A stretch of DNA of 64,000 bases, from the NCBI RefSeq assembly GCF_038002165.1, contig NZ_JBBOBR010000001.1, positions 2,232,001 through 2,296,000 of the forward strand. Reading direction: 5' to 3'. Below are positions 53,186 through 61,800 of the stretch, in pieces; the first letter of the stretch is position 1, and each line of letters begins with the position of its first letter. The notes under the pieces are model-generated. The model was not told the origin of the DNA. It was given only the letters and a program-made list of their open reading frames with translations, and did not search any database. This DNA comes from Cytobacillus sp. FSL H8-0458 (GTDB lineage: Bacteria; Bacillota; Bacilli; Bacillales; Cytobacillaceae). The position numbers and the translations under genes were made by a program.

Positions 53186-54562
53186 ATGGAATTTCAAATT
53201 CTGCTTACGGAAAATGGAATAAAGTATAAAGAAATTTATGAACAAATCCGGCTTGCGATTTTAGATAGAAAATTGTCAGCACATTCAAGACTTCCTGCAA
53301 AGCGGCGGCTGGCTGAACAATTGAACGTGAGCATCCTAACTGTTCAGATGGCTTATGAACAGTTGCTGAGTGAAGGGTACTGTTATTCAGCAGAACGCAG
53401 AGGCTATTTTGTTTCTGAAATTCAGGATGAATGGCACTATAGTCAGATTAATACAATGGAATTGGAGAAAAGAGTTCAGAACGAGTTTCATATTAATTTT
53501 AAAAATGGGCAGGTCGATGCCTCAGCCTTCCCCTATAAACATTGGAGCCGATTATACAGAAAAGAGCTTAATGAATCCAATGCCGGCAATGCACCGTGGC
53601 AGGGCGAATATTCTTTGCGTGCCCAAATTGCACTATACTTACAGCAAGCTAGAGGGCTGGCCTGCCAGCCGGAGCAAGTGTATATCTTCAGCGGATTTCA
53701 ACAGCAGCTGCTAAATGTATGTTTGTTTTTTAAACGGAGCGCCATCGGAATAGAAGATCCAGGTTTTATTCGGGCTAAATCTATTTTTGAGCAATTACAG
53801 CTGCCATGTTATCCGATTTCTGTGGATGAGGGAGGATGCGGTGTGCCTGATGCTGATGAGCCTGTAAAATTATTATACACCACACCTGCTCATCAATATC
53901 CTACCGGTACAATTATGTCTATTGCCAGAAGGGTTGAACTGTTAAATTGGGCAATTAAACAGTCTGCTTACATTATCGAAGATGACTATGATTCTGAATT
54001 TCGTTACAAAGGGGCACCAATCCCATCATTATCCCATCTGGATTCAACCGGGCGGATACTGTACTTCGGCACCTTTTCAAAAACATTGCTGCCATCACTT
54101 CGGATCAGCTATCTGGTTATGCCAGCAGCCCTGAAGCAAGACTTTGAAAAATTTAATGCTTATCAAAAGTCGACTGTTTCAAGAATCGATCAGAGAGCTG
54201 CTGCAAAGTTTATGGAAGAAGGATTTTATTTATCCCATATAGCAAAAATGAGAACTTTATATAGAGCTAAAAGGAGCTGTTTAATAGATAGCCTGTCAAA
54301 ACATTTAGGAGAACACTTTGACATAATTGGAGATACAGCAGGTTTGCATATCATCGTGACATTACCAGAAGGATTGAATGAATCTAAAGCAATTGAACTG
54401 GCAAAGTCGGCGGGAGTTGAAATCGATGCTGTTTTACCTATGTATCATCTTCACAAGCCAGACAATCAAGTGATGATTGGATATGGCGCCCCCTCGATGG
54501 ACGAGATTGAGAGAGGAGTCCAATTAATCGCTAATGCATGGAAAAGTTATCTTAGCCTTTAG
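53186..54562 (+). CDS. MocR-family transcriptional regulator
   Basis: A 458-residue fusion of a GntR-type winged helix (residues about 10-78; LPAKRRLAEQLNVSILTVQM) and an aminotransferase-like domain (about 100-458). The PLP lysine sits in YFGTFSKTLLPSLRISYLVM, with the YTTPAHQYPTGTIMS and IEDDYDSEFRY blocks preserved. MocR proteins sense PLP or amino compounds. It probably controls the divergent acetyltransferase, itself, or the nearby aminotransferase. Confidence 0.93.
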   Translation: MEFQILLTENGIKYKEIYEQIRLAILDRKLSAHSRLPAKRRLAEQLNVSILTVQMAYEQLLSEGYCYSAERRGYFVSEIQDEWHYSQINTMELEKRVQNEFHINFKNGQVDASAFPYKHWSRLYRKELNESNAGNAPWQGEYSLRAQIALYLQQARGLACQPEQVYIFSGFQQQLLNVCLFFKRSAIGIEDPGFIRAKSIFEQLQLPCYPISVDEGGCGVPDADEPVKLLYTTPAHQYPTGTIMSIARRVELLNWAIKQSAYIIEDDYDSEFRYKGAPIPSLSHLDSTGRILYFGTFSKTLLPSLRISYLVMPAALKQDFEKFNAYQKSTVSRIDQRAAAKFMEEGFYLSHIAKMRTLYRAKRSCLIDSLSKHLGEHFDIIGDTAGLHIIVTLPEGLNESKAIELAKSAGVEIDAVLPMYHLHKPDNQVMIGYGAPSMDEIERGVQLIANAWKSYLSL

Positions 54563-54592
54563 ACTAAGTCAAATATTCAACTAAAAGAGCTC

Positions 54593-54976
54593 TTATCTTA
54601 CAGGATAACGCTCTTTTAGTGAAGTGGTAAACAGGCTCATCTTTTCCTTAACAGCCACCATAAAATCAAACAAATTCATCCCCTGGATTTGCTGGAATTT
54701 GTACAAGTCTTGCTTATAGTAAATATGAATATGCTTCCCGGTGATCCCCCTTTTTTCTTCAATGGAAGTTATATGGCTATACGCAAATTCTTCAACTAAT
54801 TCCTTGTTTGTTTCTGATACCGGGATTCCATAGAATAGCAGTCTTTTGTTCGTTGCTGCAAATAAGCCTGCCTGCGGTGCTAAACAGTAATGTGCAACTA
54901 ATGAACAGCTTAAACATTCAATAATGTTTTCACCTTCATGCAATACATTTTTAACCTGATTTTTAATGTTTTCCAT
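54593..54976 (-). CDS. PH-domain-like protein
   Basis: A 127-residue soluble protein matching the bacterial PH (YokE/bPH-type) pattern: GLFAATNKRLLFYGIP followed by FAYSHITSIEEKRGITGKHI. The N-terminal helix contains CLSCSL. It lies 25 bases after the methyltransferase in the same SAM-riboswitch-controlled transcript. AGGGGGAG precedes the ATG. Role unknown. Confidence 0.75.
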   Translation of the reverse strand: MENIKNQVKNVLHEGENIIECLSCSLVAHYCLAPQAGLFAATNKRLLFYGIPVSETNKELVEEFAYSHITSIEEKRGITGKHIHIYYKQDLYKFQQIQGMNLFDFMVAVKEKMSLFTTSLKERYPVR

Positions 54977-55001
54977 GGAACTCCCCCTCATATTTCATCT
55001 G

Positions 55002-55580
55002 TCAAACCGCTGTCTTAACTGCCAGTATCAGCCCAGTAGACCAATCCAATTCTGTTATGTCCAGGTCAGGTCTGTCCTGCAGAGTTTTTAGAAGTTTAGT
55101 TGCTTTGATCTGAAATTCTTCAGGCAATTTCTGCTGCGGAAACACATCATGAATCACATAAAAACCGCCGATATTTAAATGATCCAGGGTTTTGTCCAGA
55201 AGCTCGAATTTCCCCGGCCATGTATCTGCAAAAATAAAATCGAACCCTTCCGACAGATTTTGAATAAAAGCTGCTCCGTCCTCACAGCAAAATGTGATTC
55301 TGCTGTCATTACCGAGATACTTTCTCGCGATCGATTGCACTGTCGGATCTATGTCAACGGTCGTAAGCTTACTGCCTTCATCCATCCCATCCATGATCCA
55401 TGAAGCAGACGCTCCCGTACCTGTTCCCAGCTCTAAAAAGCTTCCTCCAGATTTAGAGGCTGCCAGCCCCTTCAGTAAAAATCCTGTTTTTATATCACAT
55501 GACTGCCCGAAGCCGAGCACATCTGATTCCTGTAATATCCTCGAATATGCTTCCGGTACCTGTATAACGCCGTTTTCCAT
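55002..55580 (-). CDS. SAM-dependent O-methyltransferase-like protein
   Basis: A 192-residue class I methyltransferase. The SAM-binding loop is FLELGTGTGASASWIMDG, motif II is LTTVDIDPTVQSIARKYLG and motif IV is FDFIFADTWPGKFELLDKTL. It resembles small O-methyltransferases of the CCoAOMT-like group, though the usual metal ligands are not clear. The gene is preceded by AGGAGG and, upstream of that, a SAM-I riboswitch with terminator, so its expression should rise when SAM is low. Confidence 0.88.
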   Translation of the reverse strand: MENGVIQVPEAYSRILQESDVLGFGQSCDIKTGFLLKGLAASKSGGSFLELGTGTGASASWIMDGMDEGSKLTTVDIDPTVQSIARKYLGNDSRITFCCEDGAAFIQNLSEGFDFIFADTWPGKFELLDKTLDHLNIGGFYVIHDVFPQQKLPEEFQIKATKLLKTLQDRPDLDITELDWSTGLILAVKTAV

Positions 55581-55642
55581 TTTGCCATTCCTCCTCTTTC
55601 TTCGTTCTAATCTAAACCAAGTTCATACTATAAAAGAGCATC

Positions 55643-55791
55643 AAAAAAAGGCCTCTTTATAAGAGGCCTTTACTTATCAAAACGACCTCTTATCTCCCAG
55701 AGCGTCAACTCTGTTGGAATTAGCACCTTCCTGACATAATCAGGGGTTGCTGAGGCTTCGCAGGGCCAGTCCCTCCACCTCTCTGGATAAG
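55643..55791 (-). ncRNA. SAM-I riboswitch (S-box) with terminator
   Basis: On the minus strand the aptamer runs from P1 5-prime CTTATC (55786-55791) to P1 3-prime GATAAG (55689-55694). Conserved blocks include AGAGAGGTGGAGGGACTGGC, GCCTCAGCAACC and AAGGTGCTAATTCCA. An 11-pair terminator AAAGGCCTCTT / AAGAGGCCTTT with T tract follows (55643-55671). When SAM binds, the terminator should form. The downstream gene is the methyltransferase. Confidence 0.95.
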
Positions 55792-55819
55792 AATTTGTAT
55801 AAAATTTATATTTTCAACC

Positions 55820-55854
55820 AAGTATTGCATACTTTCTGCCAAATGGCAATACTT
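55820..55854. repeat. Nested inverted repeat upstream of the riboswitch
   Basis: Outer arms AAGTATTGC / GCAATACTT and inner TGCCA / TGGCA lie about 30-60 bases before the aptamer, near where its promoter should be. Possible operator; no other feature is seen in the remaining DNA to 55944. Confidence 0.35.
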
Positions 55855-55944
55855 TAATTCTTATTTTGCAAGCTGATCCAATATGAGTTTATTGAGGAAG
55901 GTGAATAGCCATGCAGAGAAAAAATACTAATTTCGTTATTTGAC

Positions 55945-57396
55945 CTAATGGAGACTCATTCCTGTCCACTGCCAATAAGTACAATAAAAAACAACAGCAA
56001 CCGTAATGTAAACCGGCAAAAGTATAGCACTTAACTTAGTCAAAAACCCTGCATCATAACTTAAATCCCCATCCTCATAAAAGAGAAGCAGTGCTTTTGA
56101 ACTTACAGGAAAAGTAATACAATAATTCATTCCTATTAAACTTAAAAAGACGGCTGCAGAAGGACTAATTCCTGTTGACTGGCTAAACAGAATAATTCCT
56201 GGCATCAGAACGATTGCCCTAGTAGTATGGGAAGTAATATATAAATGGCTCGTTGAAGTAATCAGCAAAATTCCCAGTACCATAATCCAGCCAGGGGCCT
56301 GACTTAACAAAAAGAGAAAGCCGGTTAATTTTCCTTCCAGCCATTGAACCAAACCGGTTTCAACAAGTATCCTTCCAAGTGCTGTCGCTGCTGCCACGAA
56401 CAGAATAAGATTCCACGATACTGATTTAATTCCTTGCTTCCAACTGATTACACCTATGTTGGGGAGCGTCATGACGATTGCTCCAAGGACTGTTACAAAA
56501 GCAAGATCGTACCCATGTACGTTTTCAGTCATCCATCCTGCTAATAGGAAGGCAACTATTAATAAAGTTTTTTTCTCCGCCTTAGTTAAAGGTTTTGTTA
56601 CTTCTATGTTTGTTTTAGTCTCCCGGCGGGCTGAATCTGCTGATTCTTCTTCCCGTCCCATCAAGCATTTAATGACCAAAACAGACAAAATTGTAACCAC
56701 TAGAGCAAACGGCATACCCCACACCAGCCACTGTAAATAGGAGATGTACTGACCCGTAGCACTTTCTAGGAGGCCAATGCCAATTATATGAGATCCAGCT
56801 CCTATTAAAACAGCAGATGTACTCATTAATATGACGATTGGCACTGTGACCGCCAGAACCCTTTTCTCTCCTGCAGATAACCTGCTTCCAACATGGGTGA
56901 TTATGGGTTTTGCCATTGCGGCACGTCCGGAAGTGGAGGGGATAAAAAAAGCTGTAGAGAAAATAAATGATATAATCCCTAACTTCATTCTTCCTGCAGT
57001 CCGGCTTTTCCTTAATATAAATTCAACGAATCGGGCAGCTAAACCTGATTGTGTAACAGCCTCTCCGATTATAAATGCCCCAAACATCAGCCATACTACT
57101 TCTTCCGAGAGGGAATGGAATAACAACTCCTGGCTGCCGCCCTTCATTAAAACAATGAAGCAAACAATAGCAAGTGCGACATATCCTGCTGGAAACTTCG
57201 TTGTGACCCAAAGGGTCATGGCGGAGAAAAAAGCAAATAAAGATACCTTTGCCTTGTAGTCCAGCCCATCCAGAAAGAAAGTCACTAGTAGAAAAAGGAC
57301 ATGCACGAGGATAATGGCGAGCGTCCGCATTAAAATACGATCAGTTAGTACCATTTGATGTCCGCTATGTTTATGCTTTTCTATTCTTGTCTGCAT
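55945..57396 (-). CDS. SLC13/DASS-family anion transporter
   Basis: A 483-residue integral membrane protein with about 12 hydrophobic segments and the two helix-hairpin repeats of divalent anion:sodium symporters. STSGRAAMAKP in the first repeat and TSHTTRAIVLMP in the second correspond to the SNT-like substrate/sodium sites. The frame can begin 13 codons earlier inside the glycerate kinase gene, but the ATG with AAAGGG upstream, directly after the kinase stop, is preferred. Paired with glycerate kinase, so glycerate or a related carboxylate is the likely cargo. Confidence 0.85.
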   Translation of the reverse strand: MQTRIEKHKHSGHQMVLTDRILMRTLAIILVHVLFLLVTFFLDGLDYKAKVSLFAFFSAMTLWVTTKFPAGYVALAIVCFIVLMKGGSQELLFHSLSEEVVWLMFGAFIIGEAVTQSGLAARFVEFILRKSRTAGRMKLGIISFIFSTAFFIPSTSGRAAMAKPIITHVGSRLSAGEKRVLAVTVPIVILMSTSAVLIGAGSHIIGIGLLESATGQYISYLQWLVWGMPFALVVTILSVLVIKCLMGREEESADSARRETKTNIEVTKPLTKAEKKTLLIVAFLLAGWMTENVHGYDLAFVTVLGAIVMTLPNIGVISWKQGIKSVSWNLILFVAAATALGRILVETGLVQWLEGKLTGFLFLLSQAPGWIMVLGILLITSTSHLYITSHTTRAIVLMPGIILFSQSTGISPSAAVFLSLIGMNYCITFPVSSKALLLFYEDGDLSYDAGFLTKLSAILLPVYITVAVVFYCTYWQWTGMSLH

Positions 57397-57397
57397 A

Positions 57398-58579
57398 TCA
57401 GACTGCCCTTTCTTTGACCCTGTTTCTTTTGGCAATCCTCAGCCCAATGGCTATCTGTCTCATCACAGATTCTGTACTGTCTTCAATCCATTCAGGTGCA
57501 TAGAGAATAGCTTTCTCAAGTGAAGTTGGCTTTTGAATAATACTTAAGAAAGCATCAATGCCTGCTTCATAACTTAATTCGGCTCCCTTTCCAATGGTTC
57601 CGGTAATGGCAATAACGGGAATTCCATATTTTTTGGCAATTCGCGCTACTTCTGTTGGTATTTTTCCATGGGGAGTCTGGAAATCAATACTGCCTTCTGC
57701 GGTTAGCACAATGTCAGCGGTTGCAATTTTTTCTTCTATGTTAATATACTGTTTAATAAGGCTAAAGCGCGGATGGAGAGATGCACCTGCAAAAGCTATC
57801 AAACCTGCCCCGAGCCCGCCTGAGGCCCCGCTTCCCGGCATCATTCTTATATCCATTGCGCAGGTATCTCCTATTAAGCTAGCATAATGGTCCATAGCAT
57901 CAGATAATATGCCTACCTGTTTCAGCGTTGCACCTTTTTGTGGTCCAAATACTCTTGCCACGCCCCTTTCCCCGCATAAAACATTCTCCCAGTTGCAGGC
58001 TACATCAATTTCCACTTCACTAATACGCTTATCGGTACCAGAGGCATTAATATGCTTAACCTTTAATAAATCAGCTCCGCCATTAATATCAATAATTTCC
58101 CCATTGGTATCCATAAACTTTACTCCAAGTGCCTGAGCCATTCCAGCTCCTCCATCTGATGTTCCAGAGTCGCCGCAACCGATTAAAATTCGATCTGCCC
58201 CATGGTTAAGTGCAGCAAGAATCAACTCGCCTACTCCATAAGTTGTCGTTAACAAAGGATTGCGTTCCAGCAACGGAACATGCTTCAGCCCAGCAACAGC
58301 TGCCATCTCAATTACAGCAGTCTGCTCCCCGTTCTCTTCAAACATGCCAAAGTAGGTATGTATTTTTTTGCCTACAGGCCCGGTAGCTTCCACGTAAATT
58401 AATTCACCCCCTTTTATTCGTGTAATGGTTTTGGCAAACCCTTCACCCCCATCAATCATGGGTAATACTTCGATTTCTGCTGACTCATTATACCGCATTG
58501 CTCCCCTTTCCATCGCCAAAGCAACATCCTCTGCATCCATGCATTCTTTAAACCCCGATGGTACAATTACAATCTTCAT
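57398..58579 (-). CDS. garK: Glycerate kinase
   Basis: A 393-residue type 1 glycerate kinase (GarK/GlxK family), which phosphorylates D-glycerate, usually to 2-phosphoglycerate. Recognisable blocks are IVPSGFKECMDAEDVALAME at the start, MIDGGEGFAKT, GCGDSGTSDGGAGMAQALG (glycine-rich nucleotide loop) and VLTAEGSIDFQTPHGKIP. Normal length. AGGAGG precedes the ATG; the transporter gene follows without a gap. Confidence 0.93.
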   Translation of the reverse strand: MKIVIVPSGFKECMDAEDVALAMERGAMRYNESAEIEVLPMIDGGEGFAKTITRIKGGELIYVEATGPVGKKIHTYFGMFEENGEQTAVIEMAAVAGLKHVPLLERNPLLTTTYGVGELILAALNHGADRILIGCGDSGTSDGGAGMAQALGVKFMDTNGEIIDINGGADLLKVKHINASGTDKRISEVEIDVACNWENVLCGERGVARVFGPQKGATLKQVGILSDAMDHYASLIGDTCAMDIRMMPGSGASGGLGAGLIAFAGASLHPRFSLIKQYINIEEKIATADIVLTAEGSIDFQTPHGKIPTEVARIAKKYGIPVIAITGTIGKGAELSYEAGIDAFLSIIQKPTSLEKAILYAPEWIEDSTESVMRQIAIGLRIAKRNRVKERAV

Positions 58580-58767
58580 TTTGTTTTCCTCCTAAAATTT
58601 ATATACTTGTAATGTACCTGCCGAAAACTAAAATTCTCTGAAAAGCAGATTAGAAATTGATTAGAAAGGGGAAAAGCTGTCATGTCGACCATTTTCTTCT
58701 ACCTTACCTGCTTTCATCTATTTTTCGGCTGTTTCATTTTTTCAAATTCCAGCTATTTTAAAATTGC
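58580..58767. other. Intergenic DNA upstream of glycerate kinase
   Basis: Holds the presumed glycerate kinase promoter, not identified with confidence. No gene or repeat seen. Confidence 0.5.
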
Positions 58768-58795
58768 AAAAAAGACGCTAGCTTTTGCTAACGCC
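58768..58795 (-). terminator. Terminator of the SMC-like ATPase operon
   Basis: Minus strand GGCGTTAGC AAAA GCTAGCGTC followed by TTTTTT, about 90 bases after the ATPase stop. It shows that the operon ends here. Confidence 0.85.
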
Positions 58796-58884
58796 TCCCC
58801 AATTACTTTTTAACCTCGTAATAGAATGTCCCAAGGAGAAAGTAGGATATATACACAACACTTAACATTATCATTCTGCAATTT

Positions 58885-61800
58885 TTAATGAACAGCTCCC
58901 TCCCCCTGATAAATCCGAAAAGCCGGTACAATCGTATCCGACACAATCTCTTTACCCTTTTCACGGATGAAGTCCAATTTATAATACGCGTCGAATCTCT
59001 GGCTGATCTCTGTTTTCACCAATTCAGGCGGAGTGACGACGATGAATTGGAACTTCAGCTTATCGGCTACAGCGAAAATAGGATCAAGCACATGGGCAGA
59101 AGCTGCTTGGCCGAATGGATTATCACAGACTAACGGAACCCAGCTTTGATCGGTTTCACTCTTGACCGAAAGAAGCATCATCATCATGACCATGCGGGCA
59201 GATAGCTTTTGACCTCCGCTGCCATCGGATTTTGTCCTTGAACCCTGGTTGATCGTCTGCCAGGTCGAATAATGCTCACGCTGCGGTTTACCGTACATAA
59301 AGGCATTGTCTGTACGCATGTTATATACCAGGAGCTCCGGATAGCGATTTCTGAGGGAAACAAATAAAATTTGCTCATCACTGATAAGTTGTTTGATTTC
59401 CTGATCCAGCATCTGATTATTATCATCTATCATCTCAAATCGCTTCGTTATTTTATTAATGGCTGAAACGAAATGCTGTTTCAGTAAAGGTTCAACATCT
59501 TCCGCTTTTTTAGGCAGTATATCTTCTTTAAGCTGGACGAGCGGGAAAGAACCCCTTTCATTCTTAAGCTTCATTTTTGCAATCATCGAGCGAATTGCCT
59601 CTGAAATGCTCATTACCTTCATGCTTGCCCGGCTTGCCCAGAAGTTTTGTGCTTTTTCCGCCCTTTCTTTGTCGCGCTCCAGCTGTTCCAGGCCGCTCTG
59701 TGAAAAGCGCTTCATGTTCTGGACGACACTTTGAATATGTGCATAATGCCTTGTATCCATATGATCAAGCGTAGTTAAGACTTCATTCTTAAAGCGGATT
59801 TCCCAATCCTTTCCTTCAATGGCAAGCTTTAAATTTCTTAGTGATTGTTCAATCTTCGCATGCTTTTCTTGCCCTTCATCCTGAATAGCCTGATGTTTTT
59901 CACTCCAGGATAGGATGCTTTGCTTTCCTTGACTCTTTATTTTTTCTATATCCTCATCCGAAAAAGCTGCCGCTTCCTCTTTAAGAATGACGGATAAATG
60001 CAATTGATCTTTTTCAAACTCAGTTATGTTATGTTCTGCCTCTTTTTTGCGCTCTTCCGTTTTCTTTATTTCAGCATTTGTCTGTTTGGTCTGGTCAGTG
60101 ATTTCAACCGTCTTCACTTCCAGATCAAGCTCTTCCCATTCTTCAGGCTGCTGATCATGCTTGGCCACTTTTTTAGAGGATTTTTTACGCTGATCCATTC
60201 CATGCTTTAAGGAGGTTTCCGCAATGGTTACGGCCTTTTCCTGCTCACGCTCTTCTTTTTCTGCTGCCTTTGTTTCCTTCGCAGCTGTCTGAACCATATT
60301 TTCCAAAATACTTATTGGTTCATCAGGTACAGAAGCATCCTTCCACTCTTCATTAAGAGCATGAAGTTTTTTCTCCAGCTTCCTTTGCTGTTTCTGTTCG
60401 GATTCTCTAGTCGCCTGAATCGCGAGCAGTTCACTGGCTTGTTCTTCTTTTGATTTTTGAAGCTGTTTAAGCTCCTCAATACTGCCATTGATTTCTTCTA
60501 AAATATAGGGTGATAATCGAGGAACCTCCTCAGATGCTTCTGCTTTCTCACTTGCTGGAAAAGCAGCACCGTCAATAAAGAAGCCGATCTTCTTAATATT
60601 TTGCTCGGCTGACAGCTTCCATTCCAGATAGGTCTGACTCCACTTTTCCTGAAGATCAGCAATGGTCTGAAGCTCGTTTCCCAGCACACTCTGCAGCTTC
60701 TCGAAAGCTTCCTTTTGTTTCTCTTTTTCCTGCTTTACCCGTTTATTTTCCTGTTGCATCGACTTTTCACGTTTAAATTCCGTTAAGGATTCGGCATCTT
60801 TAGATAATTTTTCAATCTTTTTCTTCGTTTTTTCCAGCTGTTCTCTAAGTCCCAGCTGCAGTTCTTTTTCTTTATCCTCCTGCACGATGATAGCCTGTAA
60901 TTCCGTTCTCCTTGAAAGCAGGGCTTCCTTTTCCTGAAGAAGTACTTTTTCAATATCACAGGCAAGGTCATGGGAAAGGAACCGGTCGATTTCTTTTATA
61001 ATACGGCGCAGTGCAGTTTCTGTTTTTTCTAACTCTGCAAGTGTATCTTTCTTTTCTTCTATTTGTTTCACAATCTGGATTTTCCAGTTTGTGAACTGAT
61101 TTTTATCCGCCAGCAGCTCCTTCTCCGTCCCGGTGATCATCACAAAGGCATTCTGCTGATTTTCGCCCGCCATTTCTTCCCGCATAAAAATCGGGACCGG
61201 ACTTTTAAACATCCTTCCGCCAAGGACCTGCTTATTGATTTTTTCCCATTGCGGCCTGCTGACTACTAAGCCGTACGGCAGAAGAGGATGAGAAAGCTTG
61301 TGGCTCGACATTTCATCCTTCTTTAAGGATTGGAGAAATTGGGATCCGTAAAATACGTCAATTCCCGTCTTTTCATCAATCCATTCCTTCAGTTCCTTAA
61401 CATCATTATTGGCAATCCAGAAATGCTCATCATTCAAGGCATAATCCAGCTGCGTTTCCCAGAGCGCTTTCTTTATTTCTTCCCCATGCTCGCGATTTTG
61501 AACGAGGAGCTCTTCCACTTCCAGGGCATATTTTGATATAAGGGCATTCGTGAATGGTGCTGTTACACCTTGCAGAACACCTTGCAGCTGATCGAACAGC
61601 TTTTTTTCTTTTTGCTGCTGCCCTTCACTTTTCTTTTTTAGCTCTTCACACTTTTCTTCTGAGAACTGAATGGATTGTGCGAGTGTACCATGGGAAGAAG
61701 CAAGCTGATTCTGCTTTTCATTTGATCTATGCTCTTTTGCCTGTATATCTTTGAGTGCCGCTTCTTTGGTTTCTATCTGTTTATTCAGATTTTCAATAAA

